DNA from: Phycisphaerales bacterium
GTDB lineage: Bacteria; Planctomycetota; Phycisphaerae; Phycisphaerales; UBA1924
Assembly (NCBI GenBank): GCA_947459215.1
Contig: CANHCQ010000007.1
Coordinates: 62,001-126,000 of the forward strand
Length of the DNA: 64,000 nt
Direction of reading: 5' to 3'
Under the pieces are notes generated by a model. That model saw nothing but the letters and a program-made list of their open reading frames with translations. It did not search any database and was not told the origin of the DNA. Made by a program: the position numbers and the translations under genes. Positions 15,665-24,263 of the stretch are shown piece after piece (position 1 is the stretch's first letter; each line of letters starts with the position of its first letter).

Positions 15665-16324
15665 TCAGCGACGCGGGCGCGGCGTGCGCGTGCTTGCTGG
15701 TGGTTGAGGCTTGATTGTGCGCGGCGCCTTTGCCTCGTGCCATTCTTCCGCGGTGATCGCCCAGCGTTCGTGGTCGGACCACTTGCCGTTGATCTCGAGC
15801 AGGCGCAGCGCCGTGCCCTCGTAGCGGAAGCCGAGTTTCTTGACGACGCCGATCGACGCAGTGTTGTGCGGCTGGATCCCCGCCTCGACGCGGTGCAGCG
15901 CGAGCGTGCGGAACGCATGGCGCACGGCGAGCCGCAGGCCTTCGGTCATGTAGCCGTTGCGGGTGAAGCGCTCGGCGATCCAGTAGCCCGCGTTGCAGGA
16001 CTGCATCACGCCGCGGCGGATGTCGTTGAGGCCGACGTAGCCGACCGTTTCGCCGCTGACGTTTTCGCAGATCAGGAAGCGCTGGCGATCTTCGGTGTTG
16101 GCGGTCGAGAAGAACGAGTTCCAGCGCTCGCGTTCGCTCTTGACCTTCTGGTGCGGCTCCCAGGGAAGCAGGTGCTCGAGACACGACTCGCGCAGTGCGA
16201 CCCATTCGTCGCGGTCTTCGGCGACGGGGCGGCGGAGGGAGACGAGTTCGCCGCGCTCGAGTGCGTCGGCGACGCGACGCTCACTCCCACTCGATGGTGG
16301 CCGGCGGCTTGCTGGAGATGTCAT
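15665..16324 (-). CDS. GNAT N-acetyltransferase, RimJ/RimL type
   Basis: A 219-residue acetyl-CoA-dependent acetyltransferase, probably acting on a protein N terminus or a small amine. The RimJ/RimL-like layout is visible: LVSLRRP at the N terminus, [10 protein letters not shown] and [22 protein letters not shown] forming the acetyl-CoA site, then [23 protein letters not shown]. The best start, ATG 16324, overlaps the end of guaA by 44 bp on the same strand, so translation may be coupled; no other ATG or GTG lies before the conserved core. The C-terminal tail is rich in Pro, Thr and Arg. Specific substrate unknown. Confidence 0.88.
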   Translation of the reverse strand: MTSPASRRPPSSGSERRVADALERGELVSLRRPVAEDRDEWVALRESCLEHLLPWEPHQKVKSERERWNSFFSTANTEDRQRFLICENVSGETVGYVGLNDIRRGVMQSCNAGYWIAERFTRNGYMTEGLRLAVRHAFRTLALHRVEAGIQPHNTASIGVVKKLGFRYEGTALRLLEINGKWSDHERWAITAEEWHEAKAPRTIKPQPPASTRTPRPRR

Positions 16325-17876
16325 AAACCACTCGGTTCACGCCCCGCACCTCGTTGATGATGCGGCTGCTGATCGTCGCGAGCACCTCGTGCGGCAATCG
16401 CGACCAGTCGGCGCTCATGAAGTCCTGGGTCTCGACCGCACGCACCGCGACCACGCTGTCGTAGGTGCGTCCGTCGCCCATCACGCCCACGCTCTGCACC
16501 GGCAGCAGCACGGCAAAGACCTGACTGGTCTGGCGGTAGAGGTTCGCGCTGATGATCTCCTCGAGCACGATCTCGTCGCAGTCGCGGAGCACGTCGAGCT
16601 TGGGCTTGGTGACTTCGCCCAGCACGCGGACCGCGAGCCCTGGGCCGGGGAACGGGTGGCGCCAGATGAACTGATCGGGGAGGCCCAGGACCTCGCCGAG
16701 CTTGCGGACCTCGTCCTTGAAGAGCTCCCGAAGCGGCTCGACGAGCTGGAAGCCCAATTCGGCGGGGAGGCCGCCGACGTTGTGGTGGAGCTTGATGCCC
16801 GCGCTCTGGCCCGCGTGGCCGTGGCCGCTCTCGATGACGTCGGGATAGAGCGTGCCCTGAGCAAGGAAATGGGCGTCCTTGATGTCGCGGGAGGTCTGCT
16901 TGAAGACGTCGATGAAGCGGTGGCCGATGCGGCGGCGCTTCTCCTGCGGGTCGACGATGCCAGCCAGATCGCCCAGGAACTCCTTCTCAGCGTCGATGAC
17001 GCGGAGGTCCATCTGGAAGTGATCGCGAAAGGTGCTCTCGACGAGCTCGCGCTCGCCCTTGCGGAGCAGGCCGGTGTCGACGAAGACGCAGGTGAGCTGC
17101 GAGCCGATGGCCTTGTGCAGGAGGGCCGCGACGACGGAGGAATCGACGCCGCCGGAGAGGCCGCAGACGACGTGGCTCTTGCCGACCTGCTTCTTCACGC
17201 GTTCGGCGGCGGTGAGCGCGAAGTCGCTCATGCGCCAGGTGCTCTTGTAGCCGCAGATGTTGAAGAGGAAGTTCTGGATGATCTCTTTGCCGTGGGGCGT
17301 GTGGGTGACCTCGGGGTGGAACTGCACGCCGTAGAAGCGGCGGGAGTTGGTGACCGAGCGCACGGCGGCGAAGGGGCAGGTGGGGGTGGAGGCGAGGACC
17401 TCGAAGCGGGCGTTGGCGGAATCGACGACTTGATCGCCATGGGACATCCAGACCGTGGTCTTGTCGGGGATGGAGGCGAAGAGATCGGAGCGGTCGGCGA
17501 TGCCGATGTGGGCGCGGCCGAACTCGCGGTGGTCGCCGGGGCTGACTTTGCCGCCGAGGAGGTGGGCGGCGATCTGGAGGCCGTAGCAGATGCCGAGCAC
17601 GGGGACGCCCAGATCGAAGATGCGTGGGTCGATGGTGGGGGCGCCCTTGTCGTAGACGCTCGAGGGGCCACCGGAGAGGATGATGCCCTTGGGGCGCATC
17701 GCGAGCATCTGCTCGGGGGTGATGCTGGGGGCGACGAGGACGGAGTAGACCCCGGCGTCACGGGCGCGGCGGCAGATGAGCTGGGCGGTTTGGCCGCCGA
17801 AGTCGACGACCGGCACGACCTCGCGTGCGGTGTCGAAGGGGGCGGGGCCGGAAGTGAGGAAATCGCGCTGCGTCAC
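16281..17876 (-). CDS. guaA: GMP synthase (glutamine-hydrolysing)
   Basis: A 531-residue two-domain enzyme converting XMP to GMP with glutamine and ATP. The class I glutaminase domain comes first, with catalytic Cys in VLGICYGLQ and the following His-x-Glu near FHPEVTHT. The ATP-pyrophosphatase domain follows with the PP-loop SGGVDSS, and the dimerisation domain closes the protein, ending TIEWE as in the family. GTG 17876 is the start because GGAG lies 6 nt upstream; the frame continues 36 codons upstream without support. guaA is divergent from the 17983 lipoprotein gene, with about 105 bp between them. Confidence 0.97.
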   Translation of the reverse strand: MTQRDFLTSGPAPFDTAREVVPVVDFGGQTAQLICRRARDAGVYSVLVAPSITPEQMLAMRPKGIILSGGPSSVYDKGAPTIDPRIFDLGVPVLGICYGLQIAAHLLGGKVSPGDHREFGRAHIGIADRSDLFASIPDKTTVWMSHGDQVVDSANARFEVLASTPTCPFAAVRSVTNSRRFYGVQFHPEVTHTPHGKEIIQNFLFNICGYKSTWRMSDFALTAAERVKKQVGKSHVVCGLSGGVDSSVVAALLHKAIGSQLTCVFVDTGLLRKGERELVESTFRDHFQMDLRVIDAEKEFLGDLAGIVDPQEKRRRIGHRFIDVFKQTSRDIKDAHFLAQGTLYPDVIESGHGHAGQSAGIKLHHNVGGLPAELGFQLVEPLRELFKDEVRKLGEVLGLPDQFIWRHPFPGPGLAVRVLGEVTKPKLDVLRDCDEIVLEEIISANLYRQTSQVFAVLLPVQSVGVMGDGRTYDSVVAVRAVETQDFMSADWSRLPHEVLATISSRIINEVRGVNRVVYDISSKPPATIEWE

Positions 17877-17982
17877 GGGCTGCTCCGGAGCGGCGAGTGT
17901 ACGGCGAGTGGGGGCCGGGTCGCGGGGTGCGGCGACCGCTCGGTGGAAGTCCTTGCGGTCCCAACGCTCGCAACTTGATACC

Positions 17983-18405
17983 ATGCGGACAGTGAACGCT
18001 CGATGCGCGCTGATCTTGATCCCCTTTGTCCTCGCGGCGGGCGGTTGCCCGACGTATCAGGCGTCGTTCGATTCCGACGACCCGCAGATGCGGCTTGCAG
18101 AAGCGGTGGAGAGCGCGACACGCAACGACCCTGCGGACTATCCGCACTTGGTCGCGATGCTTGACGACGCCGACATCGAGGCGCGAATGCTGGCGATCGA
18201 GGTGCTCGAACGCCGAACAGGGACCACGCGAGGGTTTGAGTATGACGCTTCGCCGGAGCGACGCGAGGGACCGCTGAAGGAGTGGCAACTATGGGCGCGA
18301 CAGTTCGTGCAGGCGGAACAGTCGGCGGAGGGCCGCTCGGCGAACCCGGGAGCGCTGTCATCGGGAGCATCCGCTACCACCACACAACCGGAGTCGAAGC
18401 GGTGA
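17983..18405 (+). CDS. Small putative lipoprotein with HEAT-like helices
   Basis: A 140-residue protein with a hydrophobic N terminus ending LAAGGC, a weak lipobox, so it may be a lipoprotein. The middle (about residues 40-85) contains a paired-helix pattern, [20 protein letters not shown], like one HEAT-type repeat. The C terminus is Ser/Ala/Thr-rich and disordered. The function is unknown. The stop codon overlaps the GTG start of the RsbW-like gene by 4 bp (GTGA), so it is the first gene of the four-gene operon ending in mlaE. No ribosome-binding site is visible at ATG 17983. Confidence 0.65.
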   Translation: MRTVNARCALILIPFVLAAGGCPTYQASFDSDDPQMRLAEAVESATRNDPADYPHLVAMLDDADIEARMLAIEVLERRTGTTRGFEYDASPERREGPLKEWQLWARQFVQAEQSAEGRSANPGALSSGASATTTQPESKR

Positions 18406-18920
18406 GCCATGTACACCCGTCCAACTCCGAGTCGATGCAGGACGCGCAGGTGCGGGTCGAGTTGCTGAGCCACCCAACCTTTATCAGCGGGGTGCGCGAG
18501 TTGGTTTCTTCGATCTGCCGTCGCATTGGATTCTCGGAACTCTGCTGCGGGCAGATGGCGTTGGCGGTGGACGAGGCCCTGTGCAATGTCATGAAGCACG
18601 GCTATGAGGGGCGCGAGGATCAGCCGATCTCCATCGGTATGCAGGTGCACGAAGACAAGGGCGGGAACGATCATTCTTCGATTCGAATCGTGATCGAGGA
18701 TCGCGCGAAGCAGGTGGACCCCAAGTCGATCTGCGGGCGCGACCTGCAGGACGTCCGTCCGGGCGGGCTGGGCGTGCACATGATCCGCGAGATCATGGAC
18801 GACGCGATCTACGAGAAGCGAGAAGGTGGCGGGATGCGTTTGATCATGAGCAAGAAGAACCCATCGCAGGGAGCCTCGTGCCGCCTGCCGGATGCTGGCG
18901 GAGGACAGAGCCATGGCTGA
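18402..18920 (+). CDS. RsbW/SpoIIAB-like anti-sigma-type ATPase/kinase
   Basis: A 172-residue HATPase of the GHKL family, the kinase half of a partner-switching module. The N-box ALAVDEALCNVMKHGY, G1-like VIEDRAKQVDP and G2-like GGLGVHMIREIMDD are in order. In characterised systems such a protein binds a sigma factor or another target and is released when it phosphorylates, or is sequestered by, a STAS antagonist. Here the next gene is that STAS protein, overlapping by 8 bp. The start is GTG 18402 in a GTGA overlap with the preceding stop, with GGAG 9 nt upstream. No sigma factor is nearby, so its target is open. Confidence 0.88.
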   Translation: MSHVHPSNSESMQDAQVRVELLSHPTFISGVRELVSSICRRIGFSELCCGQMALAVDEALCNVMKHGYEGREDQPISIGMQVHEDKGGNDHSSIRIVIEDRAKQVDPKSICGRDLQDVRPGGLGVHMIREIMDDAIYEKREGGGMRLIMSKKNPSQGASCRLPDAGGGQSHG

Positions 18921-19260
18921 TTCCACGTTGCAGGTCGGATTTGAGACCCAGGGCACGGCTGTCGTGGTCTCGCCTCAGGGCGAGATCGGTTACAGCGAGG
19001 CGACGGTGTTCCGCACATGGCTGCGCAAGGCACACGACGCGAAGACGCCGCGTGTCGTGGTAGATCTGTCCAAGGTGGACTACATGAACACGCCGGGCGT
19101 CGCGACGCTCGTGGAATCGCTGCAGATCGCAAAGAAATCCAAAACGCGGCTGATTCTGTGCGGGATGAATGAGAAGGTATTCGCGATCTTCCGGATTGCG
19201 CGATTGGATACGGTGTTTGAGATCACGCCGACCGCCGCGGATGCGGTCGCGAAGGCTTGA
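18913..19260 (+). CDS. STAS-domain protein (anti-sigma antagonist or MlaB-like)
   Basis: A 115-residue single STAS domain. The fold is evident from TAVVVSPQGEIGYSEA, PRVVVDLSKVDYMNT and KTRLILCGMNEKVFAIF. The site that carries the phosphorylatable serine in SpoIIAA (DSSG) reads MNTPGVATLVE, so Thr is the only candidate acceptor and the Asp is Asn. Two roles are plausible: partner of the upstream RsbW-like kinase, or an MlaB-type regulator of the downstream MlaE permease. ATG 18913 has GGAGG about 9 nt upstream and overlaps the previous gene. The spacing to mlaE is 40 bp. Confidence 0.88.
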   Translation: MADSTLQVGFETQGTAVVVSPQGEIGYSEATVFRTWLRKAHDAKTPRVVVDLSKVDYMNTPGVATLVESLQIAKKSKTRLILCGMNEKVFAIFRIARLDTVFEITPTAADAVAKA

Positions 19261-19300
19261 GCTTGCGTGCCGACGGATAAGAGAACGGAGCCGAATACTC

Positions 19301-20191
19301 GTGTCGAGCCTTCCCACCAGCCCGAACAGCAGCCCCGGCGTCAAACCGAGCGAACAGCCGCTGCCCGAGCCGCCGCCGCCGGCGGGTCTGGATTACTTGG
19401 TCGCCATGATCGGTGAACGAGCACTGGCGATGGTGCGGCACATCGGTGCGATCACGTTGCTGTTCGGCGATGTTTCGAAGTGGATCGTTCGATCGCTGTA
19501 TTCGCCCAAGGTTCGCATCGGGCGTCCGGCGATCGTGACCCAGATCGTTCGCATCGGGGTGCGATCGATCGGCATCGTGAGTCTGGTGTCGGGCTGCGTG
19601 GGGTTGATCCTCGCGTTTCAGTTGAGCCCGCCGCTGGACGAGTTCGGGCAGAAGGACAAGGTCGCGAACATTGTGGGTGTGGCGGTTTTGCGGGAACTGG
19701 GGCCATTGATCGCGGCGATCGTGCTGACGGGATTTGCCGGGGCGTCGATCGCCGCCGAGATCGGGACGATGGTGGTGGGTGAGGAGATCGAGGCCCTCGA
19801 GGCCCACGCGATGAACCCGGTGAAGTTCCTCGTGGTGCCGCGGGTGGTGGCGTCGATCGTTTCTCTGACGTGCCTGAGCGTGATCTCAAACGTCGTGGCG
19901 GTTGCTGCAGCGTTGGGCATCGCGGTGCTCGCACTGGACATTTCGTACGCCTCTTTTATGAGTAACTTCTTCGATCAGGTGAAGCTGGTCGACTTTGTCA
20001 CCGGCGTCAGCAAGGGCGCGGTCTTTGGCATCCTGATCGCGATCATCGCCTGTTACAACGGGCTGAAGGTCACGGGCGGCGCAGCGGGCGTCGGACAGGC
20101 CACGACCGGCACGGTCGTGCAGTCGGTCGTCGCGGTGATCATCTGCGACCTGGTGTTCACGACGGTCTTCTTCGCGTTGAAGCTTGTCTGA
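19301..20191 (+). CDS. mlaE: MlaE-family ABC transporter permease
   Basis: A 296-residue inner-membrane permease of the MlaE/YrbE family, which moves phospholipids or other lipids between membranes with an MCE protein and an ATPase. A Pro/Ser-rich N terminus (about 1-30) leads into an amphipathic helix and five or so membrane spans. The family core is clear: LRELGPLIAAIVLTGFAGAS, then AAEIGTMVVGEEIEALEAH, a motif region characteristic of MlaE. GTG 19301 is the start with GGAG 10 nt upstream. The MCE and ATPase genes that usually adjoin it are absent, and it is instead preceded by a kinase/STAS pair. Confidence 0.9.
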   Translation: MSSLPTSPNSSPGVKPSEQPLPEPPPPAGLDYLVAMIGERALAMVRHIGAITLLFGDVSKWIVRSLYSPKVRIGRPAIVTQIVRIGVRSIGIVSLVSGCVGLILAFQLSPPLDEFGQKDKVANIVGVAVLRELGPLIAAIVLTGFAGASIAAEIGTMVVGEEIEALEAHAMNPVKFLVVPRVVASIVSLTCLSVISNVVAVAAALGIAVLALDISYASFMSNFFDQVKLVDFVTGVSKGAVFGILIAIIACYNGLKVTGGAAGVGQATTGTVVQSVVAVIICDLVFTTVFFALKLV

Positions 20192-20201
20192 AGCTTGTCT
20201 C

Positions 20202-20270
20202 GGTGGCACAGGCGTGTCTCCCGCGCCGGCGCGGCGCATGACGAGGCACGGACGGGATGTCTGTGCCACC
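20202..20270. repeat. Inverted-repeat element bounded by GGTGGCACAG
   Basis: GGTGGCACAGGCGTGTCTCCCG at the left pairs imperfectly with GACGGGATGTCTGTGCCACC at the right. It starts 11 bp after mlaE and could fold as a long hairpin ending both convergent transcripts. The ends resemble those at 21511, 28600 and 60524. Confidence 0.6.
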
Positions 20271-20296
20271 CAGAGTGAGGCCGAGACTCCGAGTTT

Positions 20297-20824
20297 TCAA
20301 CCCTCGAAGTTCCAGCCCGCCTCGTCGAGCGCTCGGCGAAACTCGCGGAGGAACGCGGGCTGCTGGCCGCTGGCGGGGAACGGGATGCGGGCGTCGATGG
20401 CGTTCAGCCCGGCGTCCCGCAGCGGCTGGAACGCGACGTCGTAGATCTGCGACTTGATCAGGATCATCGCCTCGGGCTTCAGGGCCTTTGCGCGGGTGAC
20501 TGCGTCGGGCACGAGCGGGAGCAGCTTCTTCGGCGTCGGATCCTTCATGCCGCCGGAGGCGAGATCGATCAGATACACGCCGCGGTCGTGCATGCGGGTC
20601 AGGAACGCTGGCTTTTCCGCCCGGAGTGTCGCGACCGGTGTCTCGCCGAAGAGGCCTTTGCAGACGTAGATGTACAGCCAGTCGTGCTTGGGGACGTCTT
20701 CAAAGTAGACGTACCGCGCGGTGTCGCACGGCGGGGCCTCGCCGAGCAGGAGGAGCTTCACTTTCTTGGGCCGATACTTGGCGGCGGCCTTTTCACGACG
20801 AGCGATATCAGCGGCGGGGTGCAT
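20297..20824 (-). CDS. Hypothetical protein resembling the uracil-DNA-glycosylase fold
   Basis: A 175-residue cytosolic protein of uncertain role. KVKLLLLGEAPP near residue 20 and the late RIPFPASGQQPAFLREFRRAL resemble the beta-strand plus active-site loop pattern of UDG-superfamily proteins. The typical catalytic motifs are not obvious, so enzymatic activity is not claimed. ATG 20824 is the start, with AAGGA 8 nt upstream; the frame extends further upstream without coding character. It is convergent with mlaE across a hairpin element. Confidence 0.6.
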   Translation of the reverse strand: MHPAADIARREKAAAKYRPKKVKLLLLGEAPPCDTARYVYFEDVPKHDWLYIYVCKGLFGETPVATLRAEKPAFLTRMHDRGVYLIDLASGGMKDPTPKKLLPLVPDAVTRAKALKPEAMILIKSQIYDVAFQPLRDAGLNAIDARIPFPASGQQPAFLREFRRALDEAGWNFEG

Positions 20825-20963
20825 GCCGGAATCCTTCGCCGCTGATCGGTGCGTCGATGCACGCGCCTCTACAAGCCGGGACGAGCCCCGAGCTTGAGCG
20901 CGTGGGTTGTATTCATCTGAGAGAAGCAACAAGCACGCAATTCACATTCAATTCAAGGCCACA

Positions 20964-21464
20964 TCAGCGTCGCGTTACCCGAGGCGTTCCCCCGCTCGTC
21001 AGGCCGAACGAGACCAGCAGTCGGTGCATCTGCTCCGCATCGTGCTCGTCGAACGCGCCGATCGCGTAGCTGTCGATATCGAGCACGCCGAAGCAGGTGC
21101 CCTTTGCGTCCACCAGCGGCACGACCAATTCGCTCTGATCCCGCGGGTCGCAGGCGATGTAGTTCGCTCCGAGCGTCCGCACGTTGTCGATGATGATGGA
21201 ATTGTTCTCGACCATGCCGCGGCCGCACATGCCGTGGAGACCGATGGGGGAACACGCGGGCTTGGGCTCGCGGTCGATGAGCAGCATCTGCTCGGGGTTG
21301 GCCGGGTCGCGCTCGTAGAAGCCGATCCACGAGACGGTCTTTCGTTCGGCGGTGGGGGCCTCGTCGCCGAAGGCTCGCCAGGTGAGATCGAGGAAGAGAC
21401 GCATCGCCGCGACGCGGTCGTGTGCGGGCGCAGCAGCGGCGAGCAGTGGGGTGTAGTCGCGCAT
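20964..21464 (-). CDS. GAF-domain protein, probable free methionine-R-sulfoxide reductase
   Basis: A 166-residue single GAF domain. Three cysteines fit the reductase pattern: ACSPIGLHGMCGRG gives two about ten residues apart, and NYIACDPRDQSELVVPL gives the third before the conserved SE-hydrophobic stretch. VLDIDS follows as in the family. Such enzymes reduce free Met-(R)-sulfoxide and take electrons from thioredoxin. The match is strong but the family is inferred by eye. TAGAGT lies 6 nt before ATG 21464 with no ribosome-binding site, suggesting a leaderless mRNA. Confidence 0.85.
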   Translation of the reverse strand: MRDYTPLLAAAAPAHDRVAAMRLFLDLTWRAFGDEAPTAERKTVSWIGFYERDPANPEQMLLIDREPKPACSPIGLHGMCGRGMVENNSIIIDNVRTLGANYIACDPRDQSELVVPLVDAKGTCFGVLDIDSYAIGAFDEHDAEQMHRLLVSFGLTSGGTPRVTRR

Positions 21465-21510
21465 GGGGAAACTCTACGAATGCGGGGCGATCGTGATCTG
21501 GCTTGGCGAT

Positions 21511-21629
21511 GGGTGCCGCGGCTTGGCGGCTTTGGGCCAAGCCGTGCGAGGGTGTGATGATGATCGAGCGTGCGGAGTTACCCGACGCCTTCACACTGGT
21601 TGGCTCCGAGCAGCCAACCAGTGGCACCC
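21511..21629. repeat. MITE-like element bounded by GGGTGCC/GGCACCC, copy 1
   Basis: A 119-bp element whose left half (GGGTGCCGCGGCTTGGCGGC) and hairpin GGCTTGGC...GCCAAGCC match the element at 60524-60622. The right end reads CCAGTGGCACCCGG. A second internal palindrome, GGTTGGCTCCGAGCAGCCAACC, is present. No open frame spans it. Confidence 0.7.
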
Positions 21630-21643
21630 GGATTCTGAGTGAT

Positions 21644-21669
21644 GACCGGCCGGAGGCCGGTCCCACTGG
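21644..21669 (+). repeat. REP-like palindrome, forward copy
   Basis: GACCGGCCGGAGGCCGGTCC followed by CACTGG. It lies 14 bp after a MITE-like element and just before the rpsR terminator. Confidence 0.8.
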
Positions 21670-21675
21670 TGTTGC

Positions 21676-21710
21676 TCAAAAAACAAACAAGGCCCGCGTC
21701 GCGGGCCTTG
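21676..21710 (-). terminator. Terminator of rpsR
   Basis: On the minus strand CAAGGCCCGCGACGCGGGCCTTG forms a long perfect hairpin followed by TTTGTTTTTTG. It lies 25 bp after the rpsR stop codon. Confidence 0.93.
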
Positions 21711-21734
21711 TCGTTGATTCTGGATGGCGTCGGC

Positions 21735-21983
21735 TTACAGCGTCGCGCTGGTGTAGGGCAGAAGGGCCATGAAGCGGGCCCGCTTGACGGCCTGGGCGAG
21801 CAGACGCTGCTCCTGGGCCGAGGTGCCGTTGCGCTTGCGGGCGTAGATCTTGCCGTTGGGAGACATCGTGCGGCGGAGGTTCTCGATGTCCTTCCAATCC
21901 ACGAGGATGTTGCCCTTGGGCGAGCTCTTGGTGATCTTGGGCTTGGGCTGGGGGCCGGCGCTGAACTTCTGGAACTTGCTCAT
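21735..21983 (-). CDS. rpsR: 30S ribosomal protein S18
   Basis: An 82-residue ribosomal protein of the platform that binds together with S6. The family core is visible: IENLRRTMSPNGKIYARKRNGTSAQEQRLLAQAVKRARFMALLP in outline, with the signature region RNGTSAQEQRLLAQAVKRAR. GGAGAG lies about 7 nt before ATG 21983. It stands alone between nuoH (divergent) and a terminator, not in the rpsF-ssb-rplI operon common elsewhere. Confidence 0.93.
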   Translation of the reverse strand: MSKFQKFSAGPQPKPKITKSSPKGNILVDWKDIENLRRTMSPNGKIYARKRNGTSAQEQRLLAQAVKRARFMALLPYTSATL

Positions 21984-22161
21984 CGAAAACTCTCCGTCAC
22001 GGTCTGGGGCCCGGGGTCTCGGAGCGACCGCTCCGTCCGGGCGACGTGTTCTGGGCCGAGATAGTAGGCGGGAGAGCCGGTGCGGGCGACTGAGAGTCGA
22101 CCCGCGTCTTGGAGGTGGGTCGCCCATGACAGTACCGAAGGCACTCCCAAAGACAATCCAG

Positions 22162-22191
22162 TTGCTACCCGACCACCTCCCGCACTACACT
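22162..22191 (+). promoter_or_regulatory. Predicted promoter of nuoH, leaderless type
   Basis: TTGCTA at 22162-22167 and TACACT at 22186-22191 are 18 bp apart. The ATG of nuoH begins 7 nt after the -10 box, so transcription would start at or next to the start codon. No ribosome-binding site is present. Confidence 0.55.
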
Positions 22192-22198
22192 CCGCGCG

Positions 22199-23539
22199 AT
22201 GACTCTGCCTGACTTCGTCACCGCCCAGTTCTTCGTCAGCATCCACGTTCTGATCATCGTTGTCCACGTGATTCTCGTGGGAGCGGGTGGGTGCATCTAT
22301 TTGGAACGCAAGATCTCCGCGTACATCCAGGACCGCATCGGCCCCAACCGCGTGGGCTTTGATCTCGGACTGCCTTTCCTCGCATTCCTGAAGGGCTTCT
22401 GGGGCCTGGGCCAGTCGCTGGCCGACGGCATCAAGCTGTTCCTGAAGGAGGACTACGTCCCGGCCCGCGTGGACAAGATTCTCTTCGCGCTCGCGCCGAT
22501 GATCGTGGTGATTCCGCCGCTGGTGGCGTTTGCGATCATCCCGTGGGGCGGGTATTGGGATTGTCCGAACATCTGGATTCCGGGCATCGCGACGATTCCC
22601 GGCGCGACCGTGCTGGTCGCGGGCGCGAACGTCAGCGTTGGCGTTGTCTACCTGCTCACCGTCGCGGCGCTGGGTGTCTACGGCATTACCCTCGGCGGCT
22701 GGGCGGCCAACAACAAGTACACATTCCTCGGCGGCCTCCGCGCTACGGCACAGATGATCTCGTATGAGATTCCGATGGGCCTGGCGTTGCTGGCAGTGCT
22801 GCTGCTCGTCGGCTCGCTCCAGCCGCACGACATGATCCGCTACCAGTACGAGCACGGCTGGTTGCTGCTCAGCCACCCGCTGGCGGCGGCTCTCTTCTAC
22901 ATCACTTCCCTCGCCGAGGGCAACCGCGCTCCGTTCGACAACGCCGAGTGCGAGCAGGAACTCGTCGGCGGCTTCCACACCGAGTTCTCGTCGATGCGGT
23001 TTGCGCTGTATCCGCTCGCCGAGTACGCCCACCTGATCACCGGCAGCGCGATCTTCGCGATGATCTTCCTGGGCGGCTACCACCTGCCGCTGGGCTTCCT
23101 GGGCGACAACCACCTGCTCAGCCCCGACAACACCACGCTCCTGGGCGTTCTCGCCAAGCTGGGCGTGTTCGGCGGCAAGACCGTGCTGCTCATCTGCTTC
23201 GCGATGCTGATCCGTTGGACGATCCCGCGGCTGCGCTACGACCAGGTGATGACCACCGCGTGGCAGGGAGCGATCCCGCTGTCGCTGCTGGTCGTCGTCG
23301 TGACCAGCGTGATGGTGTACCTCGGGCAGACGACCCTGCTCCCGATGCTGGCGGCGAACGTCGGCATGGTGGTGCTGGCCCTGATCGCGATGCCGCTGAT
23401 GCCCAAGACCAACAACAACAAGCGGATCCCGCTCTACGGCAGCCGTTACAGCCCGATGCCGGGCGAGCGGGTCTTTACCGCCCCGATGGACCCGCTGGCC
23501 CGCGAGGACCGGCCGGTGGAGGGGTCGTTGGCGTCGTAA
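22199..23539 (+). CDS. nuoH: NADH-quinone oxidoreductase subunit H, with C-terminal extension
   Basis: A 446-residue polytopic subunit of respiratory complex I that forms part of the quinone-binding channel. Conserved loops are intact: ERKISAYIQDRIGPNRVG near residue 35, QSLADGIKLFLKED near 75, and the acidic loop NRAPFDNAECEQELVGGFH followed by TEFSSMRFALYPLAEY. It is longer than the usual 320-350 because of an enlarged central loop with YWDCPNIWIPG and additional C-terminal membrane segments ending in a hydrophilic tail. No other nuo gene is in the window, so the complex I operon is split. The start is ATG 22199, without ribosome-binding site but with TACACT 7 nt upstream. Confidence 0.95.
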   Translation: MTLPDFVTAQFFVSIHVLIIVVHVILVGAGGCIYLERKISAYIQDRIGPNRVGFDLGLPFLAFLKGFWGLGQSLADGIKLFLKEDYVPARVDKILFALAPMIVVIPPLVAFAIIPWGGYWDCPNIWIPGIATIPGATVLVAGANVSVGVVYLLTVAALGVYGITLGGWAANNKYTFLGGLRATAQMISYEIPMGLALLAVLLLVGSLQPHDMIRYQYEHGWLLLSHPLAAALFYITSLAEGNRAPFDNAECEQELVGGFHTEFSSMRFALYPLAEYAHLITGSAIFAMIFLGGYHLPLGFLGDNHLLSPDNTTLLGVLAKLGVFGGKTVLLICFAMLIRWTIPRLRYDQVMTTAWQGAIPLSLLVVVVTSVMVYLGQTTLLPMLAANVGMVVLALIAMPLMPKTNNNKRIPLYGSRYSPMPGERVFTAPMDPLAREDRPVEGSLAS

Positions 23540-23596
23540 GCTCGAGCGGTCGGGTCGGCACGGCACCCCGTGTTGACTCGTCGATACAATGCCACC

Positions 23597-23905
23597 ATGG
23601 TTGCCCCGGCCTTCCAACCTCCGGAACCGGAACACATCCGTTCCTTCTGCGAACGCTGGAAGGTGCGGGAGCTCTCTGTTTTTGGATCCGTTCTGACGGG
23701 TCGCGCCGCGGCTTCGAGTGACGTCGACGTGCTTGTGACACTCGCGTCCGATGTCGAGCGTGACTGGGATTTGTGGCCCGCCATGCAGGCCGACCTCGAG
23801 GCCATTTTCGGTCGCCGCGTCGATCTCGTGGAACGCGAGCGGTTGAGCAACCCTTTCCGTCGCTACGAGATCCTGCGAACTCGTCGGGTGCTGTATGCGG
23901 CCTGA
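23597..23905 (+). CDS. mntA: MntA-type antitoxin, minimal nucleotidyltransferase
   Basis: A 102-residue MNT protein of type VII toxin-antitoxin systems. The nucleotidyltransferase signature is exact: G30-S31, ten residues, then D42-V-D44 (GSx10DxD), followed by a later acidic strand VDLVERERL. In characterised HepT/MntA pairs the antitoxin AMPylates a tyrosine of the toxin and so silences it. ATG 23597 is preferred, with TACAAT 6 nt upstream and no ribosome-binding site. The 3' end overlaps hepT by 11 bp. An upstream TTG at 23570 is in frame but unlikely. Confidence 0.9.
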   Translation: MVAPAFQPPEPEHIRSFCERWKVRELSVFGSVLTGRAAASSDVDVLVTLASDVERDWDLWPAMQADLEAIFGRRVDLVERERLSNPFRRYEILRTRRVLYAA

Positions 23906-24263
23906 TGTCAAGGACGCGGCGTATCTGCACGACATGCTTGTGGCTTCGAACGACGCCATCGAGTTTGCGGCGGGGCTGTCGTTCGACCAGTACATGCAAT
24001 CAAAGCTGGTTCGGTCGGCCGTCGAGCGCCAGGTCGAGATCGTGGGTGAGGCTGCCCGAAAAGTGAGCCGCGCGTTCCGCGACGCTCACCCCCAGGTTCC
24101 TTGGGTGAATTTCCAAGGAACGCGTCATCGGTTGGCGCACGATTACGGGGACGTCGATCACGCTGTGGTGTGGCGGATCGTGCGTGTGCACCTGCCGGCA
24201 CTGGTGCCGCAGTTGCAGGCCTTGTTGCCCGATCCGCCTCCAGAAGATGGTGGTGACGCGTGA
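23895..24263 (+). CDS. hepT: HepT-type toxin, HEPN domain (DUF86)
   Basis: A 122-residue all-helical HEPN RNase-type toxin. The active-site motif RX4HXY is present as R77-H82-Y84 in RHRLAHDY, which includes the tyrosine that MntA modifies in known systems. Arrangement after mntA with an 11-bp overlap fits the module. The stop codon overlaps the GTG start of the next gene (a dihydrouridine synthase) by 4 bp, so that gene is coupled to toxin translation. Substrates of HepT proteins include tRNA or mRNA, depending on the system. Confidence 0.9.
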   Translation: MRPDVKDAAYLHDMLVASNDAIEFAAGLSFDQYMQSKLVRSAVERQVEIVGEAARKVSRAFRDAHPQVPWVNFQGTRHRLAHDYGDVDHAVVWRIVRVHLPALVPQLQALLPDPPPEDGGDA

